This document shows, piece by piece, positions 1 to 6,937 of a stretch of 7,996 nucleotides of DNA. Under the pieces are notes generated by a model. That model was not told where the DNA came from and did no database searches. It saw nothing but the letters and a program-made list of their open reading frames with translations. A program made the position numbers and the translations under genes. Every line of letters begins with the position of its first letter. The stretch's first letter is position 1. Origin of the DNA: an uncultured Eubacteriales bacterium (GTDB lineage: Bacteria; Bacillota; Clostridia; Oscillospirales; Acutalibacteraceae); NCBI GenBank assembly GCA_934630995.1, contig CAKTXU010000067.1, forward strand, positions 1 through 7,996, written 5' to 3'.

Positions 1-269
1 ACAAGGCTGTTGAAGCAGGCCAGGAAAAGGCCGAACAACAGCACACATCCGGCCACGGCGGGCGCCAGGGAGATATTTCCGCCGAAAAACAGGCCGGCGA
101 TTCCCGCCGCCGTGAGCACGGCGCCCGTAGCGGACAGGAGAGAGACCCGACCCGACCGCTGGCTGCGCTGCAGCTGCGCGTTAAAGGCCATATATTCTTC
201 CCGGGTCACCAGCACACTCAGGGACAGCTGCGGTTCCTTTCCCGCGTCCTGCCTAATTGAATCGGTCAA
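1..269 (-). CDS. YcxB-like small membrane protein, 3' end outside window
   Basis: This is the first 89 codons of a gene that continues past the left edge. It opens with TTG at 269-267, chosen because AGAGGG (282-277) lies 7 nt upstream and no ATG in this frame has a comparable ribosome site. The visible protein starts MTDSIRQDAG, then has a short polar region with VTREEYMAF at residues 21-29. Two hydrophobic segments follow, at about 43-63 and 66-86. This matches the N-terminal plan of the two genes upstream: a (T/L)xEEY-type motif about 20 residues before a hairpin of two membrane helices. The gap to the preceding gene is 26 nt, so it is probably co-transcribed. The YcxB-like assignment is inferred by analogy with its neighbours, because the diagnostic C-terminal domain lies outside the window. 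Function is unknown. Confidence 0.72.
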   Translation of the reverse strand, partial: MTDSIRQDAGKEPQLSLSVLVTREEYMAFNAQLQRSQRSGRVSLLSATGAVLTAAGIAGLFFGGNISLAPAVAGCVLLFGLFLACFNSL

Positions 270-276
270 TTCGGTT

Positions 277-282
277 CCCTCT
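277..282 (-). promoter_or_regulatory. Ribosome binding site deciding a TTG start
   Basis: AGAGGG on the minus strand lies 7 nt before TTG 269. An ATG at 288-286 in another frame reads only 11 codons before a stop, so it is not the start of the membrane protein. Confidence 0.55.
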
Positions 283-295
283 TTTCATCGGTCCT

Positions 296-853
296 TCAGA
301 AAATCCAGCCGTGCATCAGGCGGCGCTTGCGGGTGAAGGTCAGGCGCAAAAACTCCAGGGCCTCTTTTTCCTTTTCCGGCGGCAGACACCGCTTGGGAAG
401 CACCAGCCGTCTTTCCCTGTCCTTGACAAATACCAGTAGCTCTTTTGTCTCCAGCAGCTCCACCACCAGGGCATATTGATCCCGCAGGGTCAGGGTCGGG
501 GTGATGGTGACCACATTGTCCGGATACAGCTGCAGCCGGGTGGGCTCCATGAGAGCGTGATAAGTTTCATAATCCTTTTCCGCCTGCCGCCTCACCCCCG
601 CGGGCTCGACGACAAAAAACAGAAGCAGCAGCAGAGGACAGCACAGGCAAAGGATAAGCGGAATCAGCGGATAGCCCGGGAACCAGCCGAAAGCCAGCAT
701 TCCCGCTGTCAGCAAAAGCAGCGCCAGAATCACCACCGCGGGCAGGCTCCGCAGAACGCCTACTCTCCGGGATAGCAGCAGGGCGGCCCGGACATATTCC
801 TTTTCGGTCAGCTCGAAGTCTATTTCGAGAACGGGCGCCGTTTCCTTCGGCAT
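296..853 (-). CDS. YcxB-like membrane protein, 185 aa
   Basis: The start is ATG 853, because GGGGAGG lies 7 nt before it. The ATG two codons earlier (859) is only 1 nt from that site. The protein has a short cytoplasmic-type N-terminus with FELTEKEYVRAAL at residues 13-25. Two strongly hydrophobic helices follow at about 35-57 and 60-82, the second rich in Leu and Cys. The soluble C-terminal half has PTRLQLYPDNVVTI (residues 104-117), a DQYALVVELLET segment and LVLPKRCLPPEKEKEALEFL near 150-169. A tail of this kind, with 'lPKR' followed by an acidic helix, is what I associate with the YcxB-like C-terminal family (B. subtilis YcxB). The biochemical role of that family is not known. The gene lies 29 nt after the previous stop and 26 nt before the next start, so it is likely in the same operon. 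The family call is by eye, without a profile search. Confidence 0.85.
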   Translation of the reverse strand: MPKETAPVLEIDFELTEKEYVRAALLLSRRVGVLRSLPAVVILALLLLTAGMLAFGWFPGYPLIPLILCLCCPLLLLLFFVVEPAGVRRQAEKDYETYHALMEPTRLQLYPDNVVTITPTLTLRDQYALVVELLETKELLVFVKDRERRLVLPKRCLPPEKEKEALEFLRLTFTRKRRLMHGWIF

Positions 854-860
854 GAACATT

Positions 861-867
861 CCTCCCC
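861..867 (-). promoter_or_regulatory. Ribosome binding site selecting ATG 853
   Basis: GGGGAGG is separated by 7 nt from ATG 853 and by 1 nt from ATG 859. The spacing favours the shorter protein beginning MPKETAP. Confidence 0.6.
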
Positions 868-882
868 TTCGGGTATTCGCTG

Positions 883-1398
883 TCATTCTTTCCGCAGGCG
901 GGAGATCAGCGTTTGCCACTCGTTTTCCTCCATCACCCGCCGGGGGATCAAGATAAGCTGATGCCCCGGCAGCTCGCAGACGGCTAAATCCCCGCATAGT
1001 TGCGCGGGAAAACGGGAAAAGGCATACACCGGCTCCTCTTCTCCGCCGAAAGCCAATCCGTCCGCAAAGAGGCAAACCGTCACCGGCCGGGCCTCTCCGG
1101 CTTCCCGCCGCGCACCGTTGCGCCGCACCCTGGAGGGCACCAGCCAGACGGCGGCAATCAGAGCACAGGCCAGCAGGGCAAGGATCAGGGAACCTGGGGT
1201 TTTCATCCCCTCCCCGAAGAAAGCAATAAAGCAGAAAAGCGCCAGAAGCGCCAGCACCACAGATTGCAGCCAGGGCCGTCCCTTGCCCCTCCGCCGGGTA
1301 TCCGCGCAGGTGAGCCCGGCGTAAATCTCTTCTTCGGTCAGCGTATATCTCCATATCGCTTCGGGCATAGGCCTGTTTTCCTGTTCACGGCTATCCAC
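883..1398 (-). CDS. YcxB-like membrane protein, 171 aa, GTG start
   Basis: This gene begins 21 nt after the gyrB stop with GTG 1398, preceded by AAAGGGGG at a 7-nt spacing. An internal ATG at 1368 (residue 11) has a much weaker upstream site. The protein has YTLTEEEIYAGL at residues 18-29, a basic patch (RRRGKGR, 35-41) and two membrane helices at about 43-62 and 69-88. A short cytoplasmic C-terminal domain runs from about 100 to 171 and ends with LILIPRRVMEENEWQTLI near 148-165. The same order of elements appears in the next two genes: a TxEEE/Y motif, a helical hairpin, then a domain with '(L/I)PxR' and a terminal acidic helix. It is probably a paralogue of them, and YcxB-like by inference. 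With no terminator visible after gyrB, it is likely read from the gyrB transcript. Function is unknown. Confidence 0.84.
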   Translation of the reverse strand: MDSREQENRPMPEAIWRYTLTEEEIYAGLTCADTRRRGKGRPWLQSVVLALLALFCFIAFFGEGMKTPGSLILALLACALIAAVWLVPSRVRRNGARREAGEARPVTVCLFADGLAFGGEEEPVYAFSRFPAQLCGDLAVCELPGHQLILIPRRVMEENEWQTLISRLRKE

Positions 1399-1405
1399 GG
1401 CGCTT

Positions 1406-1413
1406 CCCCCTTT
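1406..1413 (-). promoter_or_regulatory. Ribosome binding site deciding a GTG start
   Basis: AAAGGGGG lies 7 nt before GTG 1398, in the 21-nt gap after the gyrB stop. It supports GTG over the in-frame ATG at 1368. Confidence 0.55.
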
Positions 1414-1419
1414 CCGGGG

Positions 1420-3384
<1,965 letters not shown>

Positions 3385-3394
3385 GAAAGAAAAA

Positions 3395-3399
3395 CCTCC
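3395..3399 (-). promoter_or_regulatory. gyrB ribosome binding site
   Basis: GGAGG lies 10 nt before the gyrB ATG and 7 nt downstream of the base of the GC-rich hairpin at 3407-3430. Folding of that hairpin would therefore place the site in open RNA. Confidence 0.6.
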
Positions 3400-3406
3400 G
3401 TCTCTG

Positions 3407-3430
3407 TTTTCCCGCCTCCGGGCGGGAGAA
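3407..3430 (-). promoter_or_regulatory. GC-rich hairpin in the gyrB leader
   Basis: The 88-nt gap between remB and gyrB contains a perfect 6-bp inverted repeat CCCGCC/GGCGGG (3411-3416 and 3421-3426) with a 4-nt loop. A/T pairs, one of them a G-T wobble, extend it to about 10 bp. On the gyrB-sense strand the stem is preceded by a T-run and followed by AAAACAG, so it is not a canonical intrinsic terminator for this direction. It could be an mRNA-stabilising or processing structure that sets gyrB expression relative to recF/remB. I see no good -35/-10 pair in the gap. The structure is directly visible but its function is inferred. Confidence 0.45.
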
Positions 3431-3472
3431 AATCGGACAAACGCCTGCCCAGCCTGATGAAGCCCGCCGGCG

Positions 3473-3745
3473 CTAGGGTATCGCTATCTCCTCGATAAAA
3501 CCCGTGCGTCTGAGCAGGGTAGAGGAGGATATCTGTGAAATATACACCGTTTCGGTGCCGTCGTCATCCATGCAGACAACAAAGGATTTCGGGAGCTCCA
3601 GCGAAACGTTGAACACCCGCCCGCCCTTTTCCGCGTCCGCTAGAAATTGACGGGAATGCTTGGATATCGTTGCCGTCTCCATATCGAAAATACCCACGAT
3701 TTCGTCCAGCCGCACCACCGTGTCCTGTCCGAGGTGAAGATACAT
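3473..3745 (-). CDS. remB: DUF370 / RemB-family regulator, 90 aa
   Basis: This small protein starts MYLHLGQDTVVRLDEIVGIF, which closely resembles B. subtilis YaaB/RemB. It also sits in the same recF-gyrB interval as that gene. DUF370 proteins are related to RemA, a DNA-binding activator of matrix and osmolyte genes in Bacillus. The function of the RemB branch is less well defined. The sequence has the family's N-terminal MYxHLG, a central ELPKSFVV at about 50-57 and the C-terminal YISQISSSTLLRR at about 68-80. It is slightly longer than the roughly 80-residue Bacillus protein. AAAGGA lies 8 nt before the ATG. The gap from recF is 53 nt without a clear terminator, so co-transcription with recF is likely. 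The identification is strong from motif and synteny; the regulatory role in this organism is inferred. Confidence 0.93.
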   Translation of the reverse strand: MYLHLGQDTVVRLDEIVGIFDMETATISKHSRQFLADAEKGGRVFNVSLELPKSFVVCMDDDGTETVYISQISSSTLLRRTGFIEEIAIP

Positions 3746-3798
3746 AGTCTTCGTCCTTTCCCTCTTATCCGCTTTTCCGCCTTCCGGACTCCGGCGGC

Positions 3799-4896
3799 CT
3801 ATTGTCTGGTAATCGATCCCTGTTTCACGTGAAACAGGGCGCCGCCTGTCATCCGCAGCACTGCGGCGGGCTCGCAGCAGGTGATAAAAACCTGCCAGCC
3901 GTGAATATGGTTCAGAATATAGTCCTGCCTGGAAATATCCAGCTCGCTCATCACATCATCCAGCAGGGCGACCGGCTGTTCTCCCGTCACATCCCGCAGA
4001 AGTGATGCCTCACTGAGCTTGAGAGCCAGCACCGCCGACCGCTGCTGCCCTTGAGACCCGTAAATCCGTACCGGCAGGCCGTCGATGGTCACAAGCAAAT
4101 CGTCTCTGTGGGGTCCGGCCGTGGTAAATCCCGCGGCCAGATCCGCTCCCCGCCGCTGCTGCAGCGCCTCCAACAGTGCGGCCGCCGCTGCCTCCGGCGG
4201 CTCTCCCTCATAGCCGAACGAGCTTTCATAAATCAGCTCCAGGGCTTCACGGCCGCCGGACAAACCAGCGTAAATCTGTCGGGCAGGCTCCCGGATTTTT
4301 CCGCAATAGGCCAGCCTTGCCGCCGATACCCGGGCGCCGGCCGCAGCCAGTCTTCCGTCCCAAATATCCAGCTGATCGGGGAGATATTCCCCTTTCCGGA
4401 TTCCCTTGAGCAGCGCGTTCCGCTGCTGCAGGATGCGGTTATATTCCGTCAGCGTGCGGACATATCCGGGCCTGAGCTGCACAAAGGCCGCGTCAATGAA
4501 GCGGCGGCGCCCCTCCGGCCCGTCCTTGATAAGCGAGAGATGGGCGGGGGAAAACACCACGGCGCAGAAAACCCCTGCCAGCCGGGAAGCTGCCGCTTGA
4601 GGAATGCCGTTGAGCACGGCGCTCCGTCTCCTTTGAATGGACAGCTCCGCCGTCTGTTCCCGTTCTCCCGCGGTAAAGGAAAGCTCCAGCCGGGCGCTTT
4701 CACGTCCAAAGGCGGTCATCTCGGATTCCTTTGCCCCACGGAAGCTTCTGCCTCCGGTAAAGAGCCAGAGGGCCTCCAGAAGATTTGTCTTTCCCTGTGC
4801 ATTATCGCCGTAAAGAATATTGACTCCCGGCTCCGGCAGAAAGCAGCCGGTTTCCAGATTGCGGAAGCCGTCCATGCCAAGACGGCTGACGATCAT
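3799..4896 (-). CDS. recF: RecF recombination mediator ATPase, 365 aa
   Basis: RecF is an SMC-like ATPase that helps load RecA on gapped DNA at stalled forks, with RecO and RecR. The Walker A motif GDNAQGKTN is at residues 30-38. The family motif AGPHRDD is at 260-266, the ABC-type signature SQGQQRS at 281-287, and Walker B VALLDDVMSELD at 309-320 (Asp313, Asp314). Length is typical. The only in-frame start after the upstream stop is ATG 4896. Its own ribosome site is weak (GGGG about 7 nt upstream), and this start overlaps the stop of a 15-codon minicistron. The last codons, for LFHVKQG, are built from a perfect parS palindrome. The position fits the usual F-x-V-x-x-G ending that I associate with RecF. 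The gene lies between rlbA and remB in the standard Firmicutes order. Confidence 0.97.
   Translation of the reverse strand: MIVSRLGMDGFRNLETGCFLPEPGVNILYGDNAQGKTNLLEALWLFTGGRSFRGAKESEMTAFGRESARLELSFTAGEREQTAELSIQRRRSAVLNGIPQAAASRLAGVFCAVVFSPAHLSLIKDGPEGRRRFIDAAFVQLRPGYVRTLTEYNRILQQRNALLKGIRKGEYLPDQLDIWDGRLAAAGARVSAARLAYCGKIREPARQIYAGLSGGREALELIYESSFGYEGEPPEAAAAALLEALQQRRGADLAAGFTTAGPHRDDLLVTIDGLPVRIYGSQGQQRSAVLALKLSEASLLRDVTGEQPVALLDDVMSELDISRQDYILNHIHGWQVFITCCEPAAVLRMTGGALFHVKQGSITRQ
3821..3836. other. parS centromere-like site inside recF
   Basis: TGTTTCACGTGAAACA is identical to the consensus 16-bp parS recognised by ParB/Spo0J. One further GG/CC-type extension on each side makes a perfect 22-bp palindrome (3818-3839, centred at 3828/3829). 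It encodes RecF residues 354-359 and ends about 20 nt before the recF stop. ParB loads here as a CTP-dependent clamp and recruits SMC condensin for origin segregation. Such sites cluster near oriC in Firmicutes, and this one is about 2.8 kb from the putative unwinding region. An exact match of this length is very unlikely by chance. Confidence 0.95.
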
Positions 4897-4940
4897 ACCG
4901 GTACCCCGCCTTCCGTTACGCCCCCGGCGCTGATTTTCAT
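4893..4940 (-). CDS. 15-codon minicistron overlapping recF start
   Basis: The rlbA-recF gap contains ATG 4940 followed by codons for MKISAGGVTEGGVPV and a TGA that shares bases with the recF ATG (ATGA). GGGG within the last rlbA codons lies 9 nt before this ATG, and the rlbA stop is only 4 nt upstream. Ribosomes leaving rlbA could therefore re-initiate here and then pass to recF. It is too short to judge as a protein by composition. It may be a coupling leader or chance. Confidence 0.3.
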   Translation of the reverse strand: MKISAGGVTEGGVPV

Positions 4941-4944
4941 GGCT

Positions 4945-5181
4945 TCATACCCCGTCCTCCCGCGAGAATGCCGCAACAACGGCCTCCTCACCGTCAAGGG
5001 ATACTACGGCTCCCGGCCGGAGCTTTTTTCCCCTCTGGGAACAGGGCTCGCCGTCCACCGTGACTCTGCCCTGCTGAATCAGTCCCTTGGCCTCCCCGCC
5101 GGTTTGGGCCAAGGAGGATAGCTTGAGAAACGCGTCCAGCCGGATATATTCCGTATGGATGGATATCTCCCGCCGGCTCAT
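4945..5181 (-). CDS. rlbA: S4-domain RNA-binding protein RlbA/YaaA, 78 aa
   Basis: This is a single S4-fold protein: YIRLDAFLKLSSLAQTGGEA at about 12-31, then GLIQQGRVTVDGEPCSQRGKKL at about 33-54. These are the helix and the 'G-x-V-x-V-(D/N)-G-x-x-x-x-(R/K)-G-(K/R)-K' hallmarks of the family. It matches YaaA of the dnaN-recF interval, which in B. subtilis is linked to late 50S ribosome maturation (RlbA). The start ATG overlaps the dnaN stop in ATGA, and a GAGG site 8 nt upstream sits in the last dnaN codons, so translation is probably coupled to dnaN. Length is normal. The family and the locus are clear; the ribosome-assembly role is taken from the Bacillus homologue. Confidence 0.93.
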   Translation of the reverse strand: MSRREISIHTEYIRLDAFLKLSSLAQTGGEAKGLIQQGRVTVDGEPCSQRGKKLRPGAVVSLDGEEAVVAAFSREDGV

Positions 5182-6278
5182 TTCTTCAGCCTCACCGGCA
5201 GCACCAGGAAGAGGAAGGATTCTCCTGTCGCCGGCAGCACCTTCATCGGGGACAAAGGCCCGCCCAGCTCGATGCGCACCTCATCGGTTTCCGCGTTCTT
5301 GAGGGCGTCCAGCAGGAAGCGGCTGTTAAAGCCCATCTCTTCCTCATTTCCCTCGATGGCGGCAGTCACGCTGTCGTTGGCGCTGCCGAGAGGCGTCACA
5401 CAGGATAGATGGATGGAGTCCTCGCGGAAATCGCAGATAAGGGGGGATTTCAGCCGATCGTTGATCACCAGGGAGGCCCGTTCCACCGCGTCGATAAGCT
5501 CTCTGGTCTTGACGCGGACGGTGGTGTTCACTTGCTGGGGAATCGCCTTGCGGTAGGGAAGAAATTCCCCGTCCAACAGACGGCTTATCACCGCGTAGCC
5601 GTCGATTTCCAGCACGATATGACGGCGTCCCACCGCCAGGGACATGGGCGTATCCTCCTCTTTGAGAAGCTTGAGTACCTCGCCCAGCGTTTTTCCCGGC
5701 ACAACGAAGGTGGCGCTCTCCTCGCTCTTTATCTCCTCGCACCGCATAGCCAGCCGTGAACCGTCCACCGACACCAGCCGCAGGCTGTCCGGTTCAATCT
5801 CAAACTGGGATCCGGTGTGCACCGGCCGGGCGTCGGTCTGCGCCACAGCGAACAGAGTTTGCCGTATCATACTTTTCAAAGTGTTTTGCGGCAGTGTGAA
5901 GCCGACCCCGTCGCTGACGGAAGGAAGCTCCGGATATTCCGTCGCGGAAATTCCCATAATGGTGAATTCGCTGATACCGCTGCGGATGGTGGTATTGAAC
6001 CGCTCGTCACAAGACAAAGATACCTGCTCTCCCGGAAGCCGCCTGACAATCTCGCTGAACAGCTTGGCTGTCAGCACGATTTCCCCAGGCTCCCGCACCC
6101 CCGCCTCGATGGTTGTGGTGATGCCCATGTCCATGTCGTAGCCAGCTAGAAACAGGGACTCGCCTGCCGCCCGCAGAAGAATCCCCTCCAGGGCCGGCAG
6201 GGTGGATTTACCAGACACCGCCCGCTGTACATTGCTCACCGCATCGATGAGCGCCGTTTTGTCGCATACGATATTCAT
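5178..6278 (-). CDS. dnaN: DNA polymerase III beta sliding clamp, 366 aa
   Basis: The clamp encircles DNA and tethers the replicative polymerase and other clamp-binding proteins. The protein starts MNIVCDKTALIDAVSNVQRA and has the three repeated clamp domains. Domain 1 includes STLPALEGILLRA. Domain 2 has LFAVAQTDARPVHTGSQFEI followed by LVSVDGSRLAMR. Domain 3 has FNSRFLLDALKN and the C-terminal PMKVLP...FLFLVLPVRL that forms part of the partner-binding cleft. Length is typical. Start 6278 is chosen because GAGG lies 6 nt upstream and the known N-terminus begins here. An ATG at 6290 has its only purine-rich site directly adjacent, and the longer open frame to 6488 adds low-complexity residues unlike DnaN. 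It follows dnaA after the origin gap and overlaps rlbA by 4 nt. Confidence 0.97.
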   Translation of the reverse strand: MNIVCDKTALIDAVSNVQRAVSGKSTLPALEGILLRAAGESLFLAGYDMDMGITTTIEAGVREPGEIVLTAKLFSEIVRRLPGEQVSLSCDERFNTTIRSGISEFTIMGISATEYPELPSVSDGVGFTLPQNTLKSMIRQTLFAVAQTDARPVHTGSQFEIEPDSLRLVSVDGSRLAMRCEEIKSEESATFVVPGKTLGEVLKLLKEEDTPMSLAVGRRHIVLEIDGYAVISRLLDGEFLPYRKAIPQQVNTTVRVKTRELIDAVERASLVINDRLKSPLICDFREDSIHLSCVTPLGSANDSVTAAIEGNEEEMGFNSRFLLDALKNAETDEVRIELGGPLSPMKVLPATGESFLFLVLPVRLKK

Positions 6279-6540
6279 TATCCGCCTCATACCTTTCTCG
6301 TCAAATGTCGCCTTGTTTATTGCAACAGCCGGTGGTTCTATTTCGCCGTCCGGCCGCATACTCTCTTGTAAAGCAAGTCCCGCCGATACCGTCAGCGGCG
6401 TTGTCCTCCCAGTGCGGGCCTTCCCGCCTCCTTCGCCTCGACGGATAAAAAAACATCTGCATTCTACCGCACATTTTCGTTTTGGCACTTTGTCAAGGAT
6501 GCCGTCCTTCGTTTTCCCCCCGTCTTCCCACCCCTACCTA
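6279..6540 (-). promoter_or_regulatory. dnaN leader region, no gene
   Basis: About 260 nt before dnaN contain no supported gene. The dnaN ribosome site GAGG is at 6288-6285. On the sense strand TTGACA (6496-6491) and TAGAAT (6466-6461) are both good hexamers but are 24 nt apart, too far for a standard promoter, so neither is a firm call. A 5-bp GC hairpin occurs at 6414-6427. A G-rich sense-strand tract (6534-6516) borders the A/T-rich unwinding region. The dnaN promoter probably lies here or the gene is read from dnaA. Confidence 0.4.
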
Positions 6541-6610
6541 AAAAAATCGACAGATCCCATCAAAAACCGTCTTTTTTATTTCAGAAGTACGTAGTAGGGG
6601 CTGTGAAAAC
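6541..6610 (-). other. Basal unwinding element: DnaA box, GC clamp, trios, A/T-rich DUE
   Basis: Read on the minus strand, a box-like GTTTTCACA (6610-6602) is followed by GCCCC, then CTACTACGTACTTCTGAAAT, then A/T-rich DNA to about 6541. The complementary strand read 3' to 5' gives GAT-GAT and, after a short offset, GAA. These are the DnaA-trio triplets on which DnaA assembles on single strands. The order closely matches the B. subtilis unwinding region, which I recall as CTACTATTACTTC-like. The A/T part contains an AAAAA/TTTTT inverted repeat (6562-6576). Confidence 0.7.
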
Positions 6611-6911
6611 AGTGGAAAATACCGCAAAGCGGGTTTCTGCAATGCCTTTCAGGGTATCCGCGCTGTGGAAACCCCTGTCGGAAAACGGGGAAAATCGTCC
6701 GGACCTGCCGAGGTCTTTCACATCCCGGTGGAAGATGGGGAGTGGAGAGTGGACAACCAGTGGAAAATTTTACGGACGCGATGGGTATCTCTCGGACAAG
6801 CTTCCACCGCCTTATGGGGAAAACCGGCGAATTGTGGAGAAAAGGGGGTGGAAAGCGTGTGGGATCACGGTTGAAAGTCAGGGAAAATCTCTTTAAGCGA
6901 TGTTTTCCACC
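6602..6911 (-). repeat. Cluster of degenerate DnaA boxes
   Basis: Nonamers near TTATCCACA on the minus strand are: 6847-6855 CTTTCCACC, 6833-6841 TTCTCCACA (one mismatch), 6759-6767 TTTTCCACT, 6748-6756 TTGTCCACT, 6741-6749 CTCTCCACT, 6727-6735 TCTTCCACC, 6664-6672 GTTTCCACA, 6611-6619 TTTTCCACT and 6602-6610 GTTTTCACA. In the opposite orientation there is TTTTCCACC at 6903-6911. Nearly all point the same way, toward dnaN. No perfect TTATCCACA is present. Confidence 0.75.
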
Positions 6912-6937
6912 GTCGTGCTTTCCGGAAATGGCCGGTG

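Larger units (their letters stand above)
6541..6911. other. Putative chromosomal origin oriC (dnaA-dnaN side)
   Basis: This gap holds the elements expected of a Bacillus-type origin half. It has a cluster of DnaA-box-like nonamers (6602-6911), then a GC stretch, trio-like triplets and an A/T-rich segment toward dnaN. It is flanked by dnaA and dnaN, with parS nearby. In B. subtilis a second box cluster lies upstream of dnaA; that region is outside the window, so a bipartite origin cannot be tested here. Confidence 0.85.

Noticed and set aside
253..288. 11-codon ATG frame before the leftmost membrane gene
   Set aside because: It stops at once and overlaps the TTG start in another frame, and its ribosome site is no better.
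296..1354. Single 352-aa minus-strand protein spanning two of the membrane genes
   Set aside because: Its N-terminal half is an out-of-frame reading of the 883-1398 gene. The real gene begins at 853 with its own ribosome site.
3407..3430. Intrinsic terminator between remB and gyrB
   Set aside because: On the transcribed strand the stem is followed by AAAACAG and not a T-run.
4051..5121. 356-codon plus-strand open frame opposite recF and rlbA
   Set aside because: It is antisense to two conserved genes, has no recognisable motif, and its composition mirrors the codons of recF.
5178..6488. N-terminally extended DnaN starting at 6488
   Set aside because: The extra 70 residues are unlike the clamp fold. 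The conserved N-terminus MNIVCDK begins at 6278 with a GAGG site.
6461..6496. Sigma-A promoter TTGACA/TAGAAT for dnaN
   Set aside because: The hexamers are good but separated by 24 nt, outside the usual 16-18, so it is kept only as a remark in the leader entry.
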